7,267 bases of DNA from an uncultured Collinsella sp. (lineage in GTDB: Bacteria; Actinomycetota; Coriobacteriia; Coriobacteriales; Coriobacteriaceae), in NCBI GenBank assembly GCA_900550835.1, contig URTP01000099.1, positions 1 through 7,267 of the forward strand, given 5' to 3'. The notes beneath the pieces are model-generated. The model saw nothing but the letters and a program-made list of their open reading frames with translations, ran no database searches and was not told the origin of the DNA. Made by a program: the position numbers and the translations under genes. Positions 1 to 5,713 of the stretch are shown here, piece by piece (the stretch's first letter is position 1; every line of letters begins with the position of its first letter).

Positions 1-1146
1 CCCGCCGCCGGTACGCAGCAGGCCTCGCACGCCGCCTGCTCGCGCGAGATCAAAAAGCATGTGAACATTCCCGTCGCCACGGTCGGCCGCATCAATGAGG
101 CATGGATTGCCGAGGAGCTGATCGAGGACGGCGCTGCCGACATCTGCATGATGGGCCGCGCCAATCTGTGCGATGCCGAGTTCTGCAACAAGGCCGCTGC
201 CGGCAATGCCGATGATATCCGTCCCTGCATCGGTTGCCTGCGCTGCCTGAACGGCATCATGTTTGGCAAGCGCATCTCCTGCACCGTCAACCCGGACGTG
301 GAACGCGACGAGGCCGGCTACGAGCCTGCCGCCGAGGCCAAGAACGTACTGGTTGTGGGCGCTGGTCCTGCGGGCATGGAGGCAGCCTACATTGCCGCCA
401 AGCGCGGCCATAACGTGGTGCTCGTGGACAAGCAGGACGAGCCGGGTGGCGAGATGCGCATCGCGGCCGTTCCGCCGGCAAAGCAGGAGCTCACCCGCGT
501 GATCAAGTATCAGTACCGTCGCCTGGCCGAGGCAGGCGTCACGTGCGTCTTTGGCACCGAGCTCTCGGCCGAGGACATTCAGCGCGACTACGCGGGTTAC
601 GAGGTCGTCCTGGCTTATGGCGCCGAGCCCATCGCCCCGGCCTTTATGCAGGGCTTTAAGCAGGTTATGACGGCTGACGACCTGCTGGGTGGCAAGGCTT
701 TCCCGGGTAAGAAGATCGTCATTGTGGGCGGCGGCACCGTTGGCTGCGAGACGGCCGATTACCTGGCCCCGTTGGTCAACGACCTTTCGCCGGCCAATCG
801 CGATGTCACCGTTATCGAGATGACCAAGACGCTTGCCGCCAACGAGGGCGGTGCCGGTCGCGCGGTGCTCATCACGCGCATGCTCTCCAAGGGCGTCCAT
901 GTGCTGACCGAGGCCAAGGTGACCGAAATCACCGAGGACGCCATCAGCTACGAAAAGGACGGCGAGGTCCACACCATCGCCGATGCCGATACGCTGGTGC
1001 TTGCCATGGGCTATCGTCCCAACACCAAGTTGGCCGACGACCTTACCGCTGCCGGCGTTGCCACCCACGTGCTGGGCGATGCCCAGAAGTGCGGCAACAT
1101 CCGCGACGCCATCGGCGATGGCTACAAGGTTGCCTGCGAACTCTAG
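1..1146 (+). CDS. FAD/FMN/4Fe-4S oxidoreductase of the 2,4-dienoyl-CoA reductase / enoate reductase family (5' truncated)
   Basis: The reading frame is open from base 1, so the start lies outside the window; 381 residues are visible. The first ~60 residues are the end of a TIM-barrel flavin domain (motifs VATVGRI and ADICMMGRANL, the usual FMN phosphate-binding region). Next comes a 4Fe-4S cysteine cluster at window residues 76, 79, 82 and 94 (C-x2-C-x2-C-x11-C, ending CTVNP). A Rossmann nucleotide site follows (VVGAGPAG, residues 118-125), then a second, nested one (IVGGGTVG, ~241-248), and a C-terminal FAD segment (LAMGYRPN, then GDAQKCGNIRDAI). This order matches FadH, enoate reductase and trimethylamine dehydrogenase relatives: cytosolic enzymes passing electrons from NAD(P)H through FAD and Fe-S to FMN to reduce an activated C=C bond, or running related reactions. 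Gut Coriobacteriia carry many paralogues, so the substrate cannot be read from sequence. The family call is firm, the reaction is not. A terminator follows at 1282-1318. Confidence 0.93.
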   Translation, partial: PAAGTQQASHAACSREIKKHVNIPVATVGRINEAWIAEELIEDGAADICMMGRANLCDAEFCNKAAAGNADDIRPCIGCLRCLNGIMFGKRISCTVNPDVERDEAGYEPAAEAKNVLVVGAGPAGMEAAYIAAKRGHNVVLVDKQDEPGGEMRIAAVPPAKQELTRVIKYQYRRLAEAGVTCVFGTELSAEDIQRDYAGYEVVLAYGAEPIAPAFMQGFKQVMTADDLLGGKAFPGKKIVIVGGGTVGCETADYLAPLVNDLSPANRDVTVIEMTKTLAANEGGAGRAVLITRMLSKGVHVLTEAKVTEITEDAISYEKDGEVHTIADADTLVLAMGYRPNTKLADDLTAAGVATHVLGDAQKCGNIRDAIGDGYKVACEL

Positions 1147-1163
1147 TCAACCCCTTGGTGCGT

Positions 1164-1210
1164 GGGGGCAGGTTACTTTGCACCAACTTGGTGCATGTAA
1201 ATCTGGCCCC
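1164..1210. repeat. 47-bp imperfect palindrome with a perfect 17-bp core
   Basis: The whole stretch is symmetric about C1187. The outer arms GGGG/CCCC (1164-1167 with 1207-1210) and CAGGTT/AATCTG (1169-1174 with 1200-1205, one G-T wobble) frame a core TGCACCAACTTGGTGCA at 1179-1195, whose 8-bp arms pair exactly. As RNA it would be a long stem with one internal loop. No T-run follows, so it is not an intrinsic terminator by itself. The TTGGTGC at 1155-1161 could pair instead with GCACCAA at 1180-1186, and CCCC at 1151-1154 with GGGG at 1164-1167, giving an alternative fold. It could be an operator, a processed 3' UTR structure or a dispersed palindromic repeat; the sequence does not decide. 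Confidence 0.7.
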
Positions 1211-1281
1211 ATCGCGCCATTGCGGCTTCATGGAATAGCGCCCGTACGCATCGAATTTCTCCTCTCATAGATGTGCGGCAC

Positions 1282-1318
1282 AAAGAGCCCCGAGTTCATA
1301 CGAGCTCGGGGCTCTTTT
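1282..1318 (+). terminator. Rho-independent terminator after the oxidoreductase
   Basis: A perfect 13-bp stem (AAAGAGCCCCGAG at 1282-1294 with CTCGGGGCTCTTT at 1305-1317) closes a short loop that may pair further, and ends in TTTT at 1315-1318. It lies about 135 nt after the oxidoreductase stop and separates that gene from the next unit. Confidence 0.9.
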
Positions 1319-1340
1319 CGTTTGGATTGCAGACGTATTG

Positions 1341-1359
1341 ACAGACGAAAACAGTCTGT
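1341..1359. repeat. Small inverted repeat ACAGAC-N7-GTCTGT
   Basis: Six-base perfect arms flank GAAAACA, so the element contains one copy of AGACGAAAAC, the motif repeated closer to the AlbA_2 gene. It overlaps a perfect -35-like TTGACA (1338-1343), but no good -10 box lies 16-18 bp downstream. It may be a distal operator copy; a functional promoter here is doubtful. Confidence 0.4.
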
Positions 1360-1407
1360 GTCCGGTATTGAGCCATACGAAAGCGAAATTATGCGTCCTA
1401 ATTCCGT

Positions 1408-1476
1408 ACGCAAATAAAGACGAAAACCATTTGCGTCTTGGATAAATCAGTACGCAAACGGTTTTCGTCTTATAAT
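1408..1476 (+). promoter_or_regulatory. Multi-operator promoter of the AlbA_2 regulator gene
   Basis: A perfect -10 box TATAAT stands at 1471-1476, with no convincing -35 at the usual distance. Two 17-bp palindromes of one design, ACG[A/C]AAA-N3-TTT[T/G]CGT, lie at 1420-1436 and 1452-1468. Their centres are 32 bp apart, about three helical turns. The second fills the space between -35 and -10. The first extends outward as a 23-bp near-palindrome (1417-1439). Single half-sites lie at 1345-1351, 1377-1383, 1408-1414 and 1492-1498. Such a layout fits repression, probably by the downstream gene's own winged-helix protein. The palindromes are seen directly; the ligand is inferred. Confidence 0.75.
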
Positions 1477-1513
1477 ACGCTTATGAATGGTACGAAACGA
1501 GAGGGTTGTGCAT

Positions 1514-2767
1514 ATGGTTGTTAGAGAGAGCCCTACAGTCGAATACGAGGAAAGCGTTACGCCGACGTTTCTTAAAACGGTGAGCGCCTATGCAAACTAC
1601 GGGACGGGCAAGATTGAGTTTGGCGTTGATGACGAGGGCGTGGCTGTCGGCCTTGCAGATCCGGTCGCAGAGTGTCTCCGCATCGAGAACATGATTAATG
1701 ACAGCTTGGATCCCGCTCCCCGTTACACGCTCGAGCGCGATGAGAAACACGGGACCGTAATCCTTACGGTTTATGAGGGCCAGGACAAACCCTATCGAAG
1801 CAAGGGAAAGGCCTACAGGCGAAACGATTCGGCAACGGTGGAGGTCGACCGGTTTGAGTATGGCAGGCTGACGCTCGAAGGCAGCAACGTAACGTTCGAC
1901 GCGCTCACGTCGGCTCGCCAGGACTTGAGTTTTCACACGCTCGAGCATAAGTGTGTTGAACATCTCGGCATTTCCGAGCTAACGCCGGATATTATGCGCA
2001 CGCTTCGCTTGCTCGGCAAAGATGGCTATACCAACGCTGCGGCGATTTTGGCGGATAAGAATGATTTTCCGGGCATCGACTGCGTCCGTTTTGGCGATAC
2101 CGAGGATGTGATCTTGGACCGTGAGACGGCGACAAATGTATCCGCAATTGAGCAGGTGGACAGGGCGGTGGCTATGTTTGCACGCTACTACCGTTTTGAG
2201 CGTATCGAAGGGATGGAGCGCGTCCAAACCGATCGAATTTCTCTTGAGGCATTCCGCGAAGCTGTTGCAAACGCTTTGGTGCATCGGACGTGGGACGTTC
2301 GAGCGAATGTTCAAATTGCCTTGTACGACGATCGTGTTGTTGTGACTTCGCCCGGATCACTGCCTGCCGGTTTGACGACGGAACAATACCTGTATGGGCA
2401 GATATCCGTGCTCAGAAACCCAATTGTCGCCGAGGTCTTTTTAAAGCTGGATTACATCGAGAAATTTGGCACGGGAATCGCGCGCATTAGACGTGCCTAT
2501 CGCGATTCGATCAATCAACCAATTTTTGATGTTCGCGGCGGCATGGTGGCCGTCACATTGCCCGCTACCGATGCCTTTGAAGGGTCCGAGGAAGAGATCC
2601 AGGTTCTCAATGCCTTGTCGGGCGGGCGAATTATGTCGCGAAGCGAGATTGAAAAACAGACGGGGCTGAGCCGCATGCGGACGTTGGCGGCACTCGAATC
2701 TCTGCTTGAACGGAATGCAATCGTAAGGCAGGGAACCGGGCGGGCCACGAAATACGAGCGCTCATAG
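1514..2767 (+). CDS. AlbA_2 (Schlafen-like) / GHKL-ATPase / winged-helix putative transcriptional regulator
   Basis: The product is 417 residues from the ATG at 1514, chosen because GAGGG (1501-1505) lies 8 nt upstream. The in-frame ATG at 1487 would be only about 4 nt from the predicted transcript start and has no ribosome site. Domain order fits COG2865. Residues ~1-115 are an AlbA_2/divergent-AAA-4 domain (VEYEESVTPTFLKTVSAY, then GKIEFGVDDEG). Residues ~240-350 are a GHKL-type ATPase-like domain (FREAVANALVHR, then EKFGTGIARIRRAY). The last ~60 residues are a winged helix (MSRSEIEKQTGLSRMRTLAA). Members are annotated as ATP-binding transcriptional regulators, with few biochemical data; AlbA_2 proteins also occur in defence contexts. 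The gene stands alone between two terminators and has visibly lower GC and mixed codon use compared with its neighbours, suggesting acquisition. Autoregulation through the upstream palindromes is likely but inferred. Confidence 0.88.
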   Translation: MVVRESPTVEYEESVTPTFLKTVSAYANYGTGKIEFGVDDEGVAVGLADPVAECLRIENMINDSLDPAPRYTLERDEKHGTVILTVYEGQDKPYRSKGKAYRRNDSATVEVDRFEYGRLTLEGSNVTFDALTSARQDLSFHTLEHKCVEHLGISELTPDIMRTLRLLGKDGYTNAAAILADKNDFPGIDCVRFGDTEDVILDRETATNVSAIEQVDRAVAMFARYYRFERIEGMERVQTDRISLEAFREAVANALVHRTWDVRANVQIALYDDRVVVTSPGSLPAGLTTEQYLYGQISVLRNPIVAEVFLKLDYIEKFGTGIARIRRAYRDSINQPIFDVRGGMVAVTLPATDAFEGSEEEIQVLNALSGGRIMSRSEIEKQTGLSRMRTLAALESLLERNAIVRQGTGRATKYERS

Positions 2768-2790
2768 TCCAAAAGAGCCATGGTACAAGA

Positions 2791-2828
2791 CGGACCCCAA
2801 GCCAGCGTTGGCTTGGGGTCCGTTATAT
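2791..2828 (+). terminator. Terminator-like hairpin after the AlbA_2 gene
   Basis: A perfect 14-bp stem (CGGACCCCAAGCCA at 2791-2804 with its complement at 2809-2822) closes a GCGT tetraloop. The tail TTATAT is only moderately U-rich, but the stem strength and its position 23 nt after the stop make termination likely. Confidence 0.75.
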
Positions 2829-2860
2829 CCCGGATGGTAACGGGCCGATTATTGTCAAGT

Positions 2861-2918
2861 TATAGCAAAGTATAGCGACGTACAGCAAAGTATAGTGAAA
2901 TATGGCAAGCCGTATAGC
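2861..2918. repeat. 10-bp phased repeat array (TATAGC-N4)
   Basis: Five consecutive 10-bp units begin at 2861, 2871, 2881, 2891 and 2901: TATAGCAAAG, TATAGCGACG, TACAGCAAAG, TATAGTGAAA, TATGGCAAGC. A sixth TATAGC occurs at 2913, two bases out of phase. The period is close to one DNA turn, so all units face the same side of the helix. No gene overlaps it. It may be a protein-binding or bent-DNA array, or simply a decaying tandem repeat. Confidence 0.75.
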
Positions 2919-2923
2919 GCGCC

Positions 2924-2979
2924 TTGATTATCAACCCTTGATTATCAACCCTTGATTATCAACCCTTGATTATCAACCG
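2924..2979. repeat. 14-bp tandem repeat, four copies, each with a palindromic core
   Basis: The unit TTGATTATCAACCC is repeated at 2924, 2938, 2952 and 2966. The first three copies are identical and the last differs only in its final base. Each contains TTGAT-T-ATCAA, an 11-bp palindrome around a single base, so the array is four evenly spaced symmetric sites separated by CCC. Such perfect short repeats can change copy number by slippage. Nothing here identifies a binding protein. Confidence 0.92.
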
Positions 2980-3043
2980 TCCGTATTTCACAGCAACTTA
3001 TAACAGGCTCGGGGTGCCAATTTGGGGTGCGGTAGTGCTGCGT

Positions 3044-3199
3044 CACGAAAAGGGCCTATCTACTACGTTTAAGCCGCAGGGGTCAACCATAGTCGGCTTT
3101 TTCGAAAATCGACAAGCTGTCTACCTGCGGTTTTGTTTTCACGGTTTTCGGTATGGCCGAGGCTATCCGTGTTAACGTAGTAGATGGGCCACTTTTGTG
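3044..3199. mobile_element. Candidate small inverted-repeat (MITE-like) element or structured RNA locus
   Basis: Two arms of about 26 bp, 3044-3069 and 3174-3199, are inverted copies with four mismatches. The inner 12 bases (ATCTACTACGTT against AACGTAGTAGAT) match exactly. The 104-bp interior holds a second stem (CCGCAGG at 3074-3080 with CCTGCGG at 3124-3130, extendable by three pairs) and a weaker hairpin near 3150-3168. No transposase or convincing reading frame is inside, and I see no clear target-site duplication outside the arms. A nonautonomous mobile element and a folded noncoding RNA are both open; the inverted repeat itself is directly visible. Confidence 0.5.
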
Positions 3200-3237
3200 G
3201 CAAGGGGGCCGATCTGCGGGCCAGGGTAGCTAAAAGA

Positions 3238-3277
3238 GACACGCCCCAAAAAGACTGATTGGGAGCTGGGGCGTGTC
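3238..3277 (-). terminator. 11-bp-stem hairpin, possibly a minus-strand terminator or an operator dyad
   Basis: GACACGCCCCA (3238-3248) pairs exactly with TGGGGCGTGTC (3267-3277) across an 18-nt loop. On the + strand no T-run follows. On the - strand the stem is followed by TCTTTTA, so the better terminator polarity is leftward, although no leftward gene enters from the right. It sits just upstream of a TAGTAT -10 box, so an operator role for the GntR gene is the main alternative. Confidence 0.4.
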
Positions 3278-3284
3278 GATGCGA

Positions 3285-3290
3285 TAGTAT
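3285..3290 (+). promoter_or_regulatory. Putative -10 box of the GntR gene
   Basis: TAGTAT lies within GCGATAGTAT, the same 10 bases found upstream of the glutamine synthetase homologue (6149-6158). It would give a leader of about 40 nt to the ATG at 3336. No clear -35 is seen; that region falls in the 3238-3277 hairpin. Confidence 0.45.
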
Positions 3291-3335
3291 TACGTGGTGG
3301 AATTCGACAAACCGTGGGCTTCATCCGAGGGCTTT

Positions 3336-4028
3336 ATGGAACAACACCAGCATTATCAGAGCCTGCAAGATCAGGCATACAACGCACTGCGCTCCAAGAT
3401 TATCTATGCCGAGCTCAAGCCCGGCACGCGCCTTTCGGCGATTGGTCTGGAAAAGGAGACGGGGATCGGGCGCACGCCAATTCGCGAGTCCTTTGTGCGC
3501 CTGCGCGAGCAAGAGCTGGTGGAAACGCGTCCCAAGAGCGGCACCTACGTCTCTAAGATCAGCATGGAACACGCCGAGAATGCCTGTTTCTTGCGCGAGA
3601 AACTCGAAAGAAGCGTACTCATTAAATGTTGTCCGGCTGCCACGTCCGAGCAAAAGCATCGGCTCGAGCAGATTCTTGCCGAGTCCGAGTCGCTCGACCA
3701 TAGCGAGACGCGTCGCTTTTTCGACTTGGATAACCTGTTTCATGAGACGTGTTTTGAGATTGCCGGTCGTCACATGCTGTGGGATTGGATGAAGAGCGTC
3801 AACACGCATTTTGAGCGATACAACTGGTTGCGTATGGTGTCGCAGGATCTGGATTGGGAGCCGATTCGTCGACAACATCGTCGGATTCTCGAGGCCATTA
3901 AGAGGGGCGATACCGACACGGCGAGCTACCTGGCAGAGACGCACTTGCACCTGATGCCCGAGGAGCAGGGCCCGGTTATCGCCTTGCATCCCGACTATTT
4001 CGAGCTGTCCAAAGACTCGTCTATCTAG
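3336..4028 (+). CDS. GntR-family transcriptional regulator, FadR/FCD subfamily
   Basis: The 230-residue product has the usual FadR-type length. Residues ~8-75 form the GntR winged helix (YNALRSKIIYAELKPGTRLS, then TGIGRTPIRESFVRLREQ and the wing RPKSGTYVSKI). Residues ~82-205 are an all-helical FCD effector domain. Its usual metal-binding set is present as D132, H136, H181 and H203 (contexts DNLFH, RRQHRR, AETH), so a metal-assisted carboxylate ligand is expected from family knowledge. The ATG at 3336 was chosen for its GAGG (3327-3330) and the leader it leaves after the -10 box; a GTG at 3294 would add 14 residues unlike the family. No metabolic gene is adjacent, so its regulon is not evident. 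The next gene, also a regulator, begins ~125 nt downstream. Confidence 0.93.
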   Translation: MEQHQHYQSLQDQAYNALRSKIIYAELKPGTRLSAIGLEKETGIGRTPIRESFVRLREQELVETRPKSGTYVSKISMEHAENACFLREKLERSVLIKCCPAATSEQKHRLEQILAESESLDHSETRRFFDLDNLFHETCFEIAGRHMLWDWMKSVNTHFERYNWLRMVSQDLDWEPIRRQHRRILEAIKRGDTDTASYLAETHLHLMPEEQGPVIALHPDYFELSKDSSI

Positions 4029-4153
4029 CCCATCACCGCATCTGCTCGAGACGCAAAAACGATCCTGCTCACCTACAACGTTTTGCAAGCGAGATTTTTA
4101 AAAAAATGCCTAAAATGGCTCAGACTGCCGACAATTGGGAAACGGGGTGCGCT

Positions 4154-5176
4154 ATGGCGCAGATGAGAATCAATGACATTGCCGCCGAGGCGGGCGTGAG
4201 CCCGGCCACGGTCTCGCGCTATCTCAACAACCGCCCCGGGCAGATGACCGAGGAAACCCGCGCTCGCATCGCGGCGGTTATCGAGCGCACTGGCTATCGC
4301 CCACGTGCTGCTGCACGCAATCTACGCAGCTCACGCACCAACCTCATCGGCGTGATTCTGGCCGACATCACCAACCCGTTCTCCAGCGCCATGCTCGAAG
4401 GGCTTTCCGCTAGCGCCGCCGCGCGCGGCTGCTCGCTTATGACGGCCATTAGCGGCAATGACCCCGCCAAGGAAGCAGAGTCGCTCACTAGACTTATCGA
4501 TGCCGGCGTGGACGGCCTGGTCGTCAACACCTGCGGCGGCAACGACGAGGCAATCGTCGCAGCTGCGGGACGCCTGCCTGTTGTGCTGCTCGACCGCGAT
4601 GTTGCCGCCGGCGGTGTCGATCTGGTGACCTCCAACAACCGTGAGCTGGTCGCCGGCCTGGTAGACGCCTTGGCCGCTGCGGGCAGCGAGCGCCTGTGCC
4701 TGCTCACCGAGGCGAGCGACGACAGCCCCGTGCGTCGCGAGCGCGCCGAGGGCTTTGCCGACGAGCTTTCGCGCCGCGGTCTTGCGGGCGAGGTCGTCAC
4801 CTTGGCGGACGGTGGCGCCACGGGTGTCAGTCGCCTGGACGAGACCATCAGCGGCTATGCGGGTAAAAAGCTCGGCCTCATTGCCGTCAACGGCCTGGTC
4901 TTCCTGCGTCTGACCGAGGCGCTGGCCCAGCTCGGCCCCTCGTTGCCGGCGGGCCTTAAGATTGCGACGTTTGACGATTACCCCTGGAACCACGTGCTCT
5001 TTGGCGGTGTGACCACGGCCGCGCAGGACACCCTCACCATTGCCGAGCGCGTAGTCGAGCGTCTCTCCGAGCGCATCGACATCGTTACCACTACGGTGGG
5101 CGATGCCGCAAAGCTCGCCCCTAAGCGCATCGAAGTCCCCGGTCACATCGAACACCGCGCATCGACCTCACGCTAG
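4154..5176 (+). CDS. LacI-family transcriptional regulator
   Basis: The 340-residue product has standard LacI length. Residues ~4-25 are the helix-turn-helix (INDIAAEAGVSPATVSRYLN), followed by the hinge helix (YRPRAAARNLRSS). Then comes a periplasmic-binding-protein-like effector domain (LIGVILADITNPFSSAMLEG, GVDGLVV, VVLLDRDV, and near the end IATFDDYPW with GVTTAAQD). Members bind operators as dimers and change affinity on binding a sugar or related ligand; the ligand here is not readable, though FDDYPW resembles regulators of sugar-acid genes (weak inference). The ATG at 4154 gives the usual short lead into the HTH and has a weak GGGG (4144-4147). The ATG at 4106 would add 16 atypical residues and has no ribosome site. 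A TAAAAT at 4111-4116 could be its -10 box. No target operon is in view. Confidence 0.93.
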   Translation: MAQMRINDIAAEAGVSPATVSRYLNNRPGQMTEETRARIAAVIERTGYRPRAAARNLRSSRTNLIGVILADITNPFSSAMLEGLSASAAARGCSLMTAISGNDPAKEAESLTRLIDAGVDGLVVNTCGGNDEAIVAAAGRLPVVLLDRDVAAGGVDLVTSNNRELVAGLVDALAAAGSERLCLLTEASDDSPVRRERAEGFADELSRRGLAGEVVTLADGGATGVSRLDETISGYAGKKLGLIAVNGLVFLRLTEALAQLGPSLPAGLKIATFDDYPWNHVLFGGVTTAAQDTLTIAERVVERLSERIDIVTTTVGDAAKLAPKRIEVPGHIEHRASTSR

Positions 5177-5214
5177 TTTGTGTGATAATATATAGACAAT
5201 GTCATACAGGAGGT
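5162..5214 (+). promoter_or_regulatory. Promoter, likely operator and strong ribosome site of the toxin-antitoxin pair
   Basis: An extended -10 TGTGATAAT (5181-5189) lies 16 bp after TCGACC (5162-5167, four of six bases of TTGACA), which falls in the end of the LacI gene. An imperfect dyad runs 5180-5207 with outer arms GTGTGATA and TGTCATAC, and overlaps the -10 box. That is a sensible place for the ribbon-helix-helix part of the first gene product to bind. AGGAGGT at 5208-5214 is an almost ideal ribosome site, 4 nt before the ATG. The operator is inferred from symmetry only. Confidence 0.5.
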
Positions 5215-5218
5215 ATCC

Positions 5219-5713
5219 ATGGCTGCGTCTGTGCTGAGTGTGCGAGTGGACTCGTCAATTAAAGATTCATTTGCCGAGCTGTGCGAAGAACTTGGCATGA
5301 CTTCGTCTGTTGCAGTCAATATGTTTATGAGACAGATGCTGCGCGAGCGTTCGCTGCCGTTTGTCCCTTCACTCGGTAAAAGCTCTGCGAGCGGAAGCGT
5401 CGCGGCGGGCATTTTGGATACCGCTCAGATTGAGTCCGCTGTCCGTGAGGCGGCCAGCCCGATTCCCGCCATCAAAAGCGTGATTCTTTTTGGCTCGTAT
5501 GCTCGTGGCGACGCGCGTGCCGATAGTGACATTGACTTGCGTCTCGAAGTCGATCGCGATCAGGGCTTTGGCCTTTTCGCGTTGTCGGCATTCGGCGAGG
5601 CGGTGCGCAAAGAAACTGGGAGGCAGGTTGATCTTGTCTCGAGCGACCATCTTGATGCCGATCTTGCCGCGGTAATCGAGCGCGAAGGAGTGATCCTTTA
5701 TGATCGCGCGTAA
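5219..5713 (+). CDS. mntA: MntA-type antitoxin with an N-terminal RelB/DinJ-like ribbon-helix-helix domain
   Basis: The 164-residue product joins two antitoxin types. Residues ~1-55 look like RelB/DinJ (VLSVRVDSSIKDSFAELCEE, LGMTSSVAVNMFMRQML, ending LPF), a ribbon-helix-helix DNA-binding dimer. After a linker, residues ~80-160 are a minimal nucleotidyltransferase with the MntA signature GS-x10-D-x-D: G92-S93, D104, D106, and a third acidic residue D138 in RQVDLV. In studied HepT/MntA pairs MntA transfers AMP units onto a tyrosine of HepT and so silences it. All catalytic residues are present. The next gene, HepT-like, overlaps it by 14 nt, as expected of an operon. The usual MntA is about 100-140 residues and lacks the front domain, so the fusion is the odd point: one chain may both repress the operon and modify the toxin. 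Domain calls are strong; the combined role is inferred. Confidence 0.9.
   Translation: MAASVLSVRVDSSIKDSFAELCEELGMTSSVAVNMFMRQMLRERSLPFVPSLGKSSASGSVAAGILDTAQIESAVREAASPIPAIKSVILFGSYARGDARADSDIDLRLEVDRDQGFGLFALSAFGEAVRKETGRQVDLVSSDHLDADLAAVIEREGVILYDRA

Noticed and set aside
1179..1195. A true NtrC enhancer site
   Set aside because: The match is good, but there is no -24/-12 promoter nearby, the site follows a stop codon and the host type should lack sigma-54. Kept only as a palindrome.
1487..1513. Upstream ATG start for the AlbA_2 protein
   Set aside because: It lies about 11 bp after the -10 box with no ribosome site, and the extra residues are not needed for the AlbA_2 domain. The ATG at 1514 has GAGGG in place.
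2924..2979. CRISPR array
   Set aside because: The repeats are 14 bp and directly abutting, with no spacers and no cas genes.
2924..2979. FNR/CRP-type boxes (TTGAT...ATCAA)
   Set aside because: FNR sites have a 4-bp spacer between these half-sites; here it is one base in every copy.
2966..3175. A + strand open frame of about 69 codons starting inside the 14-bp repeats
   Set aside because: Its TTG start lies in the last repeat copy, there is no ribosome site, it crosses the inverted-repeat element, and the product resembles no family I know.
3072..3250. A minus-strand open frame across the inverted-repeat element (includes KWPIYYVNTDSLGHTENR)
   Set aside because: Short, with no ribosome site or recognisable family; part of it is the inverted-repeat arm itself. 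It could be a remnant but cannot be supported.
3321..4088. Long minus-strand frame opposite the GntR gene
   Set aside because: The + strand product is an unmistakable GntR/FCD regulator; the minus frame is a high-GC shadow.
4053..4098. Terminator after the GntR gene (GCAAAA...TTTTGC with TTTTT downstream)
   Set aside because: The stem is AT-rich and bulged, with a long loop, and the T-run starts 8 nt after it; too weak to call.
4331..5155. Long minus-strand frame opposite the LacI gene
   Set aside because: Shadow of a clear LacI-family gene; no family features.
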